NCBI GenBank assembly: GCA_011800155.1
Contig: CM022371.1
Span: 2,790,001-2,854,000, forward strand
Direction: 5' to 3'
Length of the DNA: 64,000 bases
Origin: Flammulina velutipes
Taxonomy: Eukaryota > Basidiomycota > Agaricomycetes > Agaricales > Physalacriaceae
Shown here: piece by piece, positions 38,263 to 50,175 of the stretch
Layout: every line of letters starts with the position of its first letter
Numbering within the stretch: the first letter of the stretch is position 1
The notes under the pieces: generated by a model
Database searches by the model: none
Seen by the model: the letters and a program-made list of their open reading frames with translations, nothing else
What the model was told of the DNA's origin: nothing
Translations under genes and position numbers: made by a program

Positions 38263-40968
38263 ATGCTTTTATTATGTCGGTCGCTGGGTCGACCATGCCT
38301 GTCTTCACGGCTTCCAACTATTGTCTCTCGCTGGGCGTCGACCGCGACGGCCACAAAGGAACAGACGTCTACACCCCAACATACGTTGACGGAACAGGAC
38401 CACAAGCGTCTAACCTACCAGCGGAACATTGGTGTCTCTGCACACATTGACTCGGGAAAGACGACGTTGACTGAGCGAATTCTGTACTACACGGGGAGGA
38501 TTCGCGAAATTCACGAAGTGTGTATGCTTCCATTGTACTCGTCCTCGGAATTGACACTCTTATTCAAAGGTCCGTGGACGCGACAATGTTGGTGCAAAGA
38601 TGGACAGTATGGACCTGGAGCGCGAGAAGGGTATCACTATTCAGAGTGCGGCGACGTTCTGCGACTGGGAGGCCACAGATCCCCTTAGCGGAGACAAACA
38701 CAAGTATGCCATCAATATTATAGACACACCAGGTCACGTCGACTTTACTATTGAAGTCGAACGCGCTCTCCGTGTTCTTGATGGTGCCATACTCGTGCTT
38801 TGCGCTGTTGCTGGTGTTCAAGTACGTTCTTCGTCTCGGCGGTTCGTGACCTGTCCTCATGCTTGCCCAGAGCCAAACTACAACGGTTGATCGACAAATG
38901 AGACGGTATAACGTCCCCCGAGTTTCCTTTATAAACAAGATGGATAGGTATGTGATATTTTAGCATTGCCCCGACTTGGACTAACTATATATAGACCCGG
39001 AGCAAACCCATGGCGCATCATTGACCAGATTAGACAAAAGCTCAGGATATCTGCTGCGGCTGTCCAAGTCCCCATTGGTGTCGAAGGTGACTTCTGCGGT
39101 GTCGTTGACCTAGTCCACTGGCGTTCCATCTACAACGAAGGTATCAAAGGGTGGGTATATCCCTTGAACGCATCTTCCGTATTTTGAAAACGTTTTTCAG
39201 AATAGACGTTGTCATCAAGGATGAAATCCCCGCAAACCTCTTGGAACTGGCACAGAAGAAACGCGCTGAACTTATCGAACAAGTCGCTGAAGTCGACGAG
39301 GAGATTGGCGACCTGGTTGTAATGGACGAAACCCCCACCAATGAACAACTCGCCAGCGCTATTCGACGTGCTACTATCGGTCTCAAATTCTCGCCAGTCT
39401 TCTTGGGTTCAGCGGTAAAGAACACCGCAGTCCAGCCTCTATTGGACGGTGTAGTTGCCTACCTGCCCAACCCCTCACAGTCCGATGTAGTCGCCCACGA
39501 TACTGAACAGCCCATCGACGCCCCGCCTGTTCCTCTTTATCCTGCTGCCAATGCTCCTCTAGTCGGTCTGGCCTTCAAGCTGGAAGAAGGACGCTTCGGA
39601 CAATTGACTTACATGCGCGTGTACCAAGGAACATTGAAAAAGGCCAACACTATCTACAACGCACGCACTGGCAAGAAGGTCAAGGTTCCACGCTTGGTCA
39701 AGATGCACAGTAACGAAATGGAGGATATTGACTTCATTGGCCCTGGCGAAATTTGTGCGATGTTTGGCGTAGAATGCTCGTCTGGCGATACCTTCACGGA
39801 TGGTAATACAAGCTATTCAATGGTGAGTTTGCTCTTCCATCAGACCCGACCTTCATGACCTGTTTTCCTTTTAGACTTCCATGTTCGTCCCGGATCCTGT
39901 CATTTCTCTTGCCTTGAAGCTTGAAGGAAAGGAAACTCCCAATTTTTCCAAGGCCCTCAACCGGTTCAAGAAGGAAGATCCTACATTCCGCGTGCATATG
40001 GACTCTGAAAGCAAAGAGGTAGCTACATCGCTACCAGTACTTTCCAATTCGCTGAACATGCTCTAGACAATTATATCGGGAATGGGAGAACTTCATCTGG
40101 AGATTTATGTCGAACGCATGCGTCGTGAATACAATGTCGCCTGCACAACTGGAAAGCCCAAGGTCGCGTTCAAGGAAACGATCACTCAGCGCGCTGCCTT
40201 CAACTTCACACACAAGAAGCAGACTGGCGGTGCTGGTCAGTTTGCGCGCATCGGTGGTTATATCGAGCCTATACCCGAAGGTGCCGAATTCGTTGACCAG
40301 GTAGTCGGTGGTGTTATTCCAGAGCAGTTCATTCCTGGCGTAGAAAGGGTATTATTCCTTATTCGCCATACTCAGCCGACACTAATGTTTTATTCTAGGG
40401 TTTCCTAGCTGCTTTAGAGAAAGGAACATTATCTGGTAACCCAATTGGCGGTGTTCGTATGGTACTTAACGATGGTGCATTCCACGCTGTCGATTCCTCC
40501 GAACTGGCTTTCAGGATGGCTGCGATGGGTGCTTTCCGCGAGGTGTACAGTTCAGCTAAGCCTATCATCTTGGAGCCTATCATGAAGGTTGAGGTCGTGG
40601 CACCTGGTGAATTCCAAAGTATATCTTTTCTCCTGCGGCCATGGCACGAAACTGATTACTATTTGAAGACACGGTTATTGGCAGCTTAACGACACGTCGT
40701 GGCTCTATCGTGGACAGCGAAGTGCGGGATGACGAGTTCACCTGTGTTGCCGATGTTGCTCTGAACGAGATGTTTGGATATTCCAATCAACTGCGTGGTG
40801 GAACTCAAGGGAAGGGAGAGTTCAGTATGGAATATAAGGTGATTTCTCCTTTGTTTAAGATGTTGCACCTTACTGACGCGCACGTAGACGCATGCCCCCA
40901 CAATCATGTCACTTCAAAAGCAGTTGGAGGAGGAGTATAGGAAGACGCAGACTCAGACGAAAAAGTAA
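38263..40968 (+). CDS. MEF1: Mitochondrial translation elongation factor G
   Basis: GTPase that drives mRNA-tRNA translocation on mitochondrial ribosomes. ATG 38263 opens a basic, Ser-rich presequence ([20 protein letters not shown], then SRWAS) suited to mitochondrial import. G-domain motifs are intact: G1 [13 protein letters not shown], switch region [18 protein letters not shown]3 [17 protein letters not shown]4 FINKMDRPGANP. Domain II starts at [19 protein letters not shown]. Domain IV carries [13 protein letters not shown], and domain V ends [16 protein letters not shown] earlier and [12 protein letters not shown] late. About eight introns interrupt it. The motifs and presequence indicate Mef1 rather than the ribosome-recycling Mef2, because the overall fit to the canonical EF-G1 pattern is very close. 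It is divergent from SEC13. Confidence 0.94.
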
Positions 40969-41221
40969 TATAGCTTACTACTACTAGATTTATTAATGCT
41001 ATAATTTATTAGAACAGTCCCTACTCTCTCTTCTATCGTACTTAAATACATAGAGCAAATGACTTGCTACATGAAGTGCATAGGTGGCTGTGCATGAGCC
41101 TCCTTGCGAAGACACGGTCACTGTCCGAACGCTTTTGAAAGTTTGGAGGCCCTTACAATGTCTGGTATCTACAGTCTATTTTTCCGTTCTGTGATACACA
41201 GGTTGACACTCATATATTAGC

Positions 41222-43002
41222 GTCCTGGGAACCATGTTCTGCAACAGGTTGCCCATGCCCAAATCATCGACTTCCATCTTATTCTATCGGGGAACCAGAT
41301 AACTTCAACGGTGACCCCACCTTTCACCATCTCACGCAAACCGACGATGTTCCTCTTTGTGCGGAAAAACTCACGATTTTGTCGATGATTACGGACTTGC
41401 AGTCAAGTGTGGCCTCGGTTGACGCTTCCAAAGAAAAGTTGAAAGCCTTCCGAGAGGCATACACAACTCAGCTTGAAGCTATCAACTCTAGGCTGCAGAC
41501 TCTGAAAGACGAGAAGGCCAGGCTGTCCGATGCCATTCAGACGCGACAGGGTGTTCTGAGCTCCATTCGGCGCGTCCCCCCGGAGATTCTCCAGCGAATT
41601 TTTATGGATACAATTCAATTCCCCGTGTCCTACGAGTTCAGAAGTGCAGAGAAAACACGTAATTGGTATACGTTCGGCGACGGCGAAAGCCCACTATGGA
41701 TCATCGAACGCGTCAGTAAAAGATGGACGGCTGCTCTCCTTTCCAATCCTGCGCTATGGTCTTTCATTGACATCTATGTTTCAAATACCAACTTCAACGG
41801 CCGCCATACCCCTTACATCTCACGACTTGTCCGACAAATGGCTCGAACCCAATCGTCCCCACTCTCCATCGCCATTCGTCGTTCCACATCCGGGACGTAC
41901 ACGAACAAACTTGAACTTCCAATCCAACTGCCCATGCTTCTCCTTCCCAATGCCCACCGCATCCAAGAGTTCTTCCTTTACCTTCCCATCACGTATATCA
42001 TGGGTCTGTCGCCGTTGAGAAACCACCTGGAAATGCTCACCCGCCTCTTCATCATCAACACTCCCTTCTATGCCTTCGGAGTGATATCACACTGCCCCTC
42101 AGGATATTCGATCGCTGCCCCCGGTTGAAAGAGATCGACACTCTCGACATCGTTTCTACTGCTTGCGTTTTCACCCTTCCCTGGTCACAAATCACGGAAT
42201 ACCACTCAAGTCATACCTGTATCTCCTCAGAGCCACGCGTAGTCGATCCTAGTACCCGACCTCGCGATATACGCATCATTTTTGATAAATGCATCAACCT
42301 CCGAAAGTGTCGTCTCGCAGTAGAGACAGATAGAGACGTCATCACTCAACTTCATTCCTGAACCCTTGACGTGTCACCATCTCGTCCATTTATCTATCAC
42401 CATCACGCAGCACCATAAATCCCTAGGACACCCTCTATTGCAGCTACTTGATGGAATTACACTTCCTCGTCTGGAGCACTTCGCAGTATCAGCGAGGGAA
42501 GATAATGCAAGGACCCTCGCAGTCTTGTCATCCAACACTTGCTTCACTGCAATTGTCGACCTCATTGAGCGATCTCGATGTCCTCTTCAATATCTGGACT
42601 ACCCTGAAGGTGCCATCCTGTCAGAAGACTTGGTACGGTTATTGCATGTGGCGCCCACTTTAACTACGTTGTCATTGTCGTGGGTCGGGTTTGATGACGA
42701 GCCGGTTGACCTCTCTGCATTCCTTCGGGCTCTCAGGGACATACCAAGTGGCGCCGTCTCACCAGCCCTCGACAGTTTACATCTATCGGGGCTACTTGTT
42801 TTCTCACCCGAGGAATTTTTGGAAACAATTCGAGCTCGTTCTCAAAGTACGCCCTTCAAGACCCGTCGTATTGGCCTGGATGCCATCGGACCAGATTCTA
42901 CAAGGACAGGTAAAACAAGGAGTGGCTGCACTCTCCAAGGGAGTGGAGGAATATCGTGCTGCAGGATCAACCTTGAACGCCAAAATTAGGGAAGCTCGGT
43001 AA
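41222..43002 (+). pseudogene. F-box-like/LRR gene broken by frameshifts
   Basis: The frame runs from an N-terminal Cys-rich segment through a coiled coil (KEKLKAFREAYTTQLEAINS, RLQTLKDEKARLSD) into an F-box-like motif (IRRVPPEILQRIFMDTIQF, VSKRWTAALLSNPALW) and then LRR-like sequence. Near 42090 the frame breaks: the continuing homology (IFDRCPRLKEIDTLDIVST) is in another frame. It shifts again near 42360 to PRLEHFAVSAREDN and later LHVAPTLTTLSLSWVGF. The final VEEYRAAGSTLNAKI block is in yet another frame, ending at 43002. No plausible introns explain all the shifts. An ATG is absent from the N-terminal part; the first is 41385. I read it as a recently decayed member of the Agaricomycete F-box family. 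Confidence 0.65.
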
Positions 43003-43413
43003 ACCATTATACCACAATGATGATACCGTAGGGTCTACGAAGTTCATGATTTATACTTGCCAGAGTACGTATACGAGATCTGAACCTTATTTCACAATTG
43101 CGAAGTTCAGCATAAGATTGGATGTATAGACAGATAGCACATCGAGAGCATAAGTATGTAAGCAGCAAAGCATTGACTAGCAATAACGAGTATCAAAAGT
43201 GTATATCGACAGCAACGAGGAGAGCAGTATATAGAGGGAAAGCATAGATCAGGAGCAAGACGTGGATAGATAACGATAGCAGGAAAAAAAGCGAAGATGC
43301 GTAGACAGACATTAACACGAGAGCATGAAACCACCAAAGCAAATACATAAGAGATAAGATGGAGAAAATGGAAAGCAAAAAGAAAAGTCATCAGTGGAAA
43401 GTCACATCATCGT
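43003..43413. other. Region between F-box pseudogene and seven-helix gene
   Basis: Holds the 3' UTR of the - strand neighbour. It is A/G-rich on the + strand. A 94-residue - strand frame (43107-43391) is hydrophobic but has no recognised domain or start context, and is not called. Confidence 0.4.
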
Positions 43414-46400
43414 TCAACTGCGGAAAGTGTATGCAAAAGGTTGGTGAGGGGTGTGGGAGGGCGGCCTGACATGCACATCCGGAAGCGCCTCGTTCTCGCG
43501 CAGAGTAGCTCTGAGCTTGCTCGTCTCCGAACGATTCAGCCCATCAGACGGGGTCAAAGTCCTGCCTTTCGCCTTGCCCATCGACAAGGGCTTCATGCCC
43601 TGCCTGCCAACGACAGCTCCGGGAGGAGGACTGGCGTTCAAATTCCGGCTCTGTAAGAGCGACAGGGGACGTAGACCTTGCTGGGGAGATGCGGATGCAG
43701 GCGTCTTTGGCGAATGTTTCTTCTTTGGCATAAGGGGGCGCACAGCACGGACGAACGATTGCATGCGGGTAACACCAGTAGAAGCTTCAGCTTGCGAGAC
43801 GGGAGGGGGCCTGTTTTCATCTGATTTGATGTAAACAATGCTGGAGCGACGCTTCTCCTTGGTGCGAGGCGGCGCAGGCACTGCGCGCGTAGGAAGTGGC
43901 GGAACCGTACCGTTCTCTCGGTTGTCATGTCTTCCTGCGCGAGGGTTATGGGGGGTACTCTCTGCAACCGGGCCATCTTCTAAACCTTTCTCGAAGTTCT
44001 CAAAGTCAATGCCATCGATATCCTTGCCAAATTCGAAGAGCGTAACCGTAGACGCTGCAGACGGTAAAGGGCGCTCGACAGTAAGGATGGAACTGCGCGC
44101 AGTGTCGACGTTGTGGGGTACCTCGGCGCGTAGGCCTAAAGAGCGGGTGGAAAGGGCACGGGCAAGATCAGCACCCCTACGCTCCTCGGGAACAGCTTGG
44201 AGACCACCATTGGCTGTAGGAAGATAGTTCGGAACCGAGTCAGCACCGAAGACGGTTGCCCGGCGTCCAGTATCAACAGTGCTAGGAGGAGTCACATAGC
44301 TTTCCAATACTTTGCCGATTTCAAGGGCCAAAGAATGAACGCCATCTTTGCCGAGACCAAGGCTGAACGACCATCATTCAGAAATGTTAACAGAGATAGA
44401 GGGAATGAAAGACATACCTTGGGAGACTGAAGTGAGCTCTCTTATGGGATTCTTTCCTCGCCCTGCTGAGTGCAGGCTTGCTCCTTACAGGCGTCGAATG
44501 GAATTCGGGCGAAGAGAAATCAGCACCGCTTCCATGCCCGAATTCTTCCATGGCGAATTTACGACCTCCTGTCTTCCCCTTGCTTTTCGTATTCCAATCA
44601 CCGTTTCGGATCTTCATCTCCTTTCCAACTGTCAAGCCGGGGACAAGAATAGGCAGAACACCAGCAGTGAGAGCATCGATTTCGTTGAGATTATCAACGG
44701 CTCCGAAAGAGAAGCCAGACGAATAAGATTTCTTGTGCTTTGCAAGTCGATGTGCGCGGACGTTGGGTGGGGTCGGAGGCAGAGGGAAGGATGGGGGAGG
44801 GCTGGGATTAAAGGCATCGCGAGTAGGTGTACTTGGCTGGATGATAGAAGAAACCGAGCGGGTCCTAAGATGGCTGGTGGAAATGCGGCGAATCCCAGAG
44901 GCAACGGCGTCATCCATATCCAGATGATGCGCACTCTCCCCCTCTTCGGCAAGAGGAGAATCAAAGTTTTCCTTCTCCGGCGACGTAGAAACGCGCATAG
45001 TCCTGGCCAGCGTAGAGTAGTGTCTCTGCGCAATCATGATCTGCGAAGCGAAGCCCAGGCTAGCATCGCCGCCAGAAAGGTGAGAGCTAGCTTTGGATTC
45101 CGTCCTGATTCGACCAAACTGCTCGCTTGTCTCTGACCTAGGCGTCGCTATAATAGAGGGGAGAGAGGCGTCGGCAGTATGGAAAGGAACTGGAGGAGGG
45201 CGCTCTGGCTCGTCAGCATCCTCAGGCGGCAGTACTGACAGCTTAGGACGAGGCGACAGCATTTCAACTGCACGCCCGAGTTTGCTCTTGCCAGCGACGG
45301 CGTCTCCATTGGTGATCCATACGTCTCCACTGCGGCGACCTTCAACTATAGTAGTGCTAGTTCTCGTGCTGCTCTTGTAGTTGTGAGAGAGCTTCCGAGG
45401 AGGGGGAAGGCTTCCCTCGTCGTGGACATATTCGCTCGTGGACGATTTGGGAAGTTGACTACGGTTGTCAAAGAGGTTGGCTGGAATCGGCATTGGCGAG
45501 CGAAGTAGAATGTTCAGAGCCAATATGGGCGATGAGGTGGTGACGGACAACACTAGAAGAACAGATGCCACAAATGAAGGCGCGACGTTCTGCATGGCGT
45601 TGATCAAGTAAGGAGAACATAAACCCTGTCAGTGGCTTTTAGTAAAGAGAAATAAATACACACGAAGCTACTTGCCATAGGAACCCAAATCATGAACATC
45701 CATCCAATGGCACGCGACAACGAAATGTCGAGCGACGTATTAGCGGTTGCGGCGAGGGCACTCAGGTTTTTCTCCGTGTCACTGGGCGCATATCCATACC
45801 CACCAAGAACTTGCGCGCTGCACATTGCTGGAGTCGTTGGGCGTGAGACGGCAGTGCCAGACGGCAACAGGGTTGTATGGACATTGGTGGTGCTGCCATT
45901 ACGGACATAGTGCTCAGAAATGTCATCACGTTGGGTAGCGGGGAACGACCAAGCCGAAACTGTGGTATGAGAGCCTTGAGTCGAAGTCAACCATGATGTC
46001 TGCGAGCCGAGACGCTCTCGAGGATGTTCTGGGAACGAAGGAGATGGAGAAGGAGACTCCCTGCGGAAAGGATCTGGGTCGGTTAGGGATGCCGAAGTCG
46101 GGGATAAAGGACCGTAAGGAGACGGAAGAGGCGGTACAGGAGGAACGGCCATAAGATTGGTGGTAGAATTGCCAAACCAAAAAGAAGATTTAGCTGGAAC
46201 CGATGCATTATGAGGGCCTTGAGGACGGCCACCGTGCCCCTGGGAAGTAGTGACAGTATGGTGGGTTGAGAAAGACCAGGCGGAGGCCGAACCATGGCGC
46301 GAGTGGGAGCCAGCGGTTGATGTGATCCAAGATGCGCCGTCTTTGAGACCATCAACCTCTTCCGTGGCGAAAGAGGGTCTGGGTTTTTCCTCGATTTGTG

Positions 46401-47123
46401 TGATAGGCCAGTCATCGGTGTCATCATTGAGGGATGCTAGGTTTCGTTTGATAATGATGAGGGTTCCGATGAGGCAACCAAAAGTGACGGTACTGATTAC
46501 AGCGAAGGTCGAGCAATATGCAAATAAACCTGCGAAAAGAATGGGGACGCTAGCGCCGGAGAGAACGCCTGCGATAGAAGTTGAAGTGACAACGAGAAGG
46601 GCAATGGGCGCCCATAGCATCCAATGCTTGGTGCCAAATGATACAGACCGGCCCATGCGGACGTGAAGAAGAGTGAGCGAGACGACCACGAGGAGGCATG
46701 TTTGTCGGAGAGTGAGTGCGAGCCACATCCTGACAGAGGCCATGGGGTCTTGTGCGATTGCGTGTCCAGAAGGGCTTCCAAGGCTCTCCGTGATGACTTG
46801 CCATAGGATCATGGCCAACGCCAACAGGTCGAGGGAAGCGAGCCAGATGTGACTAGTAGACAATGAGAATGTGCAGTAAGAGAATCAAAGGATAGCATAC
46901 CTCTTGTCAGCTGCAGATAATGAGCGGAAGTTAGGAAGGCCGAATTCAGACTTGAAGAGCGCATCAGGCCAAGAAGAAATCGCTAAAAAGACCGACATAC
47001 TGGTGCGACACGTCTACTCAACGGATGGGGCGGTAGAATTGGAATTACAACGCGCAGTATAACGAAAGCTGAGCATATGAAGGAGAAGAGGGCGAGGACG
47101 AGAGATGGAATGAGAGGAAGCAT
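43414..47123 (-). CDS. Unrecognised multi-pass membrane protein with seven predicted helices and long cytosolic regions
   Basis: I do not recognise the family. Spliced exons give about 1,150-1,170 residues. By eye there are seven hydrophobic segments: LIPSLVLALFSFICSAFVIL; WLASLDLLALAMILWQVI; LALTLRQTCLLVVVSLTLL; MLWAPIALLVVTSTSIAGVL; PILFAGLFAYCSTFAVISTV; AIGWMFMIWVPMASSFGL; PSFVASVLLVLSVTTSSPIL. Between the fifth and sixth lies a loop of about 200 Ser/Thr/Pro-rich residues, and the last 700 or so residues are a disordered tail with many Ser and PxxP motifs. The first exon (ATG 47123) and a small second exon around LPNFRSLSAADK were deduced from splice signals. The topology resembles a GPCR with a large third loop, as in fungal Gpr1-type receptors, but I saw no receptor-family signature. 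A transporter or sensor is possible. Confidence 0.7.
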
Positions 47124-48103
47124 GGTTGTTACAGGTGGTTTCGATAGCGTCGTGGTAGAGAGCGTCGAGAGCGTCGTGGATGATAGGCGTGAGGCCTCGC
47201 GTTGAAGAAGACTCGTTGGTGCGTCAAATCTTGAGCGTGGACCGTCGTGGAATTGGCGAAGCAGCCGTCAAATGAGCGGGACGGAAACAAGGTTTGTTTG
47301 GTTCATGTTGACTTTACTCCCATAGAACCAAACAGACCGTCGTCATGTGATCGCATGTTCGTTTCATGCCGCCACGCCGCTCGACAACGTACGTATTACT
47401 CTCAGACTCCCAGGCTTCGTTGCAGCAGTATCGCTCATACAGGTTGCTATATTGACCGACGCCCTGTGGCTCTTTCTTCTGGTATCTCGAACTGCGATGC
47501 TTATTCTTAACTTCTCTAGACGTGCAGATCAAGTAAGGCTGCCAACCTGTCTTTAAATCATCTGTTACTGCAGTGCATCACACTATCTTGAAGCGCATTG
47601 GTGAAATTATTCAAACATTCCTACTCAGGTACATGATTCCCGTACTTCTAACAAAATTTCGCCCCTTCGCTCGTGTATGGGTAAGAAAATCGAGATAGTT
47701 CAAGGGCACACTCGCTATACTCTAACTGTCTGTTATCAACATCAAGCTCTCAACATCCATCTGGTTCTCTATCGTATTGTCTAGCCATTCAGCTCTGTGT
47801 CCCAATCATGCTACCGTTGCTTCCGAGCTCACTTTGTATAATCATGCAGCTTTCAATCATGCCACAAGCGCCTTCCTATGCTCACTGTGTGTTTCCAGGA
47901 GCCGAATGCTGTCCGTAGATCACAAGAACCATTCGGTTCTATGTTTCAATCATGATCATGGACCCACAAAAGCGCCTTACGTCCGGGTCCTCTTATTCGC
48001 GGTAGTCTAGCTTCTTTCCTGCCTGTGCTCTCCTGTATTTTATCCATATTTTTCGCCTGGAGAGGTGAACCCCGATTTCGCGATTCCCTTTCGCTGCACG
48101 CCA
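47124..48103. other. Promoter region upstream of the first PPxY membrane-protein gene
   Basis: About 1 kb between divergent genes. The left end is the promoter of the seven-helix gene. The heptamer AATCATG occurs four times in 150 bp (47804, 47840, 47855, 47948). The segment around 47935-47976 recurs about 2,048 bp downstream, before the paralogous gene. No coding gene was recognised. Confidence 0.55.
47935..47976 (+). repeat. Upstream copy of duplicated promoter segment
   Basis: GGTTCTATGTTTCAAtCAtG followed by ATCATGGACCCACA matches the segment at 49983-50024 with few differences. The spacing between copies (2,048 bp) is close to the spacing between the two downstream start codons (2,072 bp), so promoter and gene were duplicated together. 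Confidence 0.8.
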
Positions 48104-49355
48104 ATGCAGTTCCGTGGCCTGTGGCCTGTGTGGTCCCTATGTTTCCGTTTAGTTGGCGCCGTCCTCACAAACGTTACCATCGACGACCGGAGCCCAAGGA
48201 TAACATACCGTGGCATTTGGTACGCACAGAATGCTCATCAATCGCCGCTGGACTACGGCGGTAGTCATTCGTTGAGCGAAGATACTGTAGCCTCTGCCAC
48301 GTTTACCTTCACAGGTATGTCTCCCCAGATACTCCATTGGCCATGTCTCATATCATACTAGGTGTGGCTATATACTATTTCAGTGCGTTGTGGCCGTATC
48401 GTGTAGATTCAACAATAACACTGGATGGCGAAGATTCAACGTTATTGAATCTCATGGATCCCTTTGCGACGCCTACTGACGGTGGATCAGCATCATCTCC
48501 GTACGGTGTACGATGGGCGAAAACTGGCTTGACCAATTCTCTACATGAAGTGATCATTACCATTGCAACACAATACATCGTAGTGGATGGTTTCAAGTGA
48601 GTACTAATTTGTCGCCCATAATGGCGCTGAGATAATACCATAGCTATACGATGGATGACGGTCGAGATGATCCAACGGAAGACATCACCGAGACGACCTC
48701 TGGGACGCTTCAGGTGACTTCGACGGTCTTTCGAATGCCCTCTCAAACCCTCATTGGGCTCCCATCTGAGACGCCCTCTGAGACGCCCTCCGATACTGCG
48801 TCTGACTCTAAGAAGTCGAACATAGTACCCATCGTTGTTGGTGCATCTGTAGGCGGGGTGACCTTTTTCATAGTCATTGGTCTTGTCGCTTTCTTTTGGC
48901 GCCGGCGCCGACATGAAGTGGATCACGATTTCGTCTTGGACGACGTTGCGTCAAACCCATTCGCCTTTGCTCGTCCGCCGTCAATGGCAACAAACACTGT
49001 GATCTACTCGGCAATACCATCGCAGTACGGATCCCTGACTGCCTCCGTTAACCCGTCTACCCATCCCCACACTGGGTTGAGGGCTACGTCTTTCACCTAT
49101 GGGGACGAAGATTTCAATCCCTACAGTGGCATGGGAGATTTCAACGTCCGCCACTCTCTGGTTAGTACGTCCCATGTCACGACCTCAACCAACTTTGCCG
49201 GGATGGGCAGTGGAATGGCGGCTGATGCGGTTGCTACTGCTTCGTCATCCAGCCGTAATACATTATCTACGAATCGCTTCGTAGACGAAAAGCGAGCCCA
49301 GTCGCTTAGCTTAGCGGAGAAATCTGTCAATCCACCAGCGTATACCCCGTCATGA
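48104..49355 (+). CDS. Type I single-pass membrane protein with PPxY tail, tandem copy A
   Basis: Three exons encode about 380 residues. The start at 48104 gives a hydrophobic signal peptide. The ectodomain begins NVTIDDRSPRITYRGIWY and contains SASFTFTG-like ATFTFTGVAIYYFSALWPYR and TITLDGEDST, a beta-sandwich pattern common in Agaricomycete surface proteins. A Ser/Thr linker precedes the helix IVPIVVGASVGGVTFFIVIG, directly followed by FFWRRRR. The cytosolic tail ends PPAYTPS. It is paralogous to 50176-51386: the shared block SSPYGVRWAKTGLTNS is nearly identical. The family has no firmly known role; a wall-sensing or cargo-receptor function is conceivable. PPAY could recruit WW-domain ubiquitin ligases of the Rsp5 type. 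Confidence 0.8.
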
Positions 49356-50175
49356 CGAGACTTTCTTACTTACACCTTTTTCAATTCGTACTTGCACCGC
49401 CGTTGTGGTTCGTCGATGGCTTATTTATCATTCTGTACGTATCATCAGTACTACTTGGACTCTCGAAATTTGTTGTGCTGTACTAATTCACAAATGCTAC
49501 AGTCTGACACAGATATCTCTATTGATAGTTCGCTTATTTACTCACCATACACCTAGTGCTTGTTCAGCTATGTCCGCCATGACCTCGGGTATTTTCAAGG
49601 ACGGAGTCTTCTTCAAGCCACAATCGAAGTCCAAATACTCACATGGACAGGGCAATAGAAAACGCGAACTTACCTTATACGGTAGTACCACTTGTTCTCA
49701 GAAACCATCAGGCTCTTTCAACACGGTCGTCTTTGTCCTTGCGAAACTTATGCTTGGGCAGCGTGGATACCGTCTCTATTCCTTTTACGACTCGAGGCTT
49801 CGAACACCTGGATGTTCGCCCGCCCCAGTCTGCTTGTCTATCTACAGTGAGCGCGCCGACAAGTCTGGCTTTACGAATACAAACACCGGCATCTGCCCGT
49901 TTCTAGGTCATTTTGATCCTATCCGAGGTGAAGTGTCGTTCGGACTAGTTCAGATGATGCCTGCAGATTTGCCTAGTCATTTGGTTCTATGTTTCAAGCA
50001 CGATCATGGACCCACACAAGCTAACGCCTTCCCTTTACGATGGGGTTCTTCGAGTCTTGATCTCACGATGTGACACTAGGTACGCTGTCTTCTCCTCTTT
50101 CTTTGTTTTCTTCCTTTGTTCTCTTTGGTCGCCTTTTCTTGCCTGGAGCACTGAACCGCGATTCTGCATTTCCCC
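49356..50175. other. Region between the two tandem PPxY membrane-protein genes
   Basis: This contains the copy-A 3' UTR and copy-B promoter. A 222-residue open frame (49405-50073) has no recognisable domain and overlaps the duplicated promoter segment, so I do not call it a gene. The stretch from 50070 is pyrimidine-rich, as in a 5' UTR. Confidence 0.5.
49983..50024 (+). repeat. Downstream copy of duplicated promoter segment
   Basis: Matches the segment at 47935-47976 (GGTTCTATGTTTCAA, then GATCATGGACCCACA). Confidence 0.8.

Noticed and set aside
43107..43391. 94-residue hydrophobic - strand frame
   Set aside because: Hydrophobicity arises from T-rich sequence in a 3' UTR; no start context or homologue recognised.
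43838..45136. Several + strand frames of 130-260 residues opposite the seven-helix gene
   Set aside because: Shadows of the Ser/Pro-rich tail; no domain and no splice logic.
49405..50073. 222-residue open frame between the tandem membrane-protein genes
   Set aside because: No domain, odd composition, and it runs into the duplicated promoter segment; likely chance.
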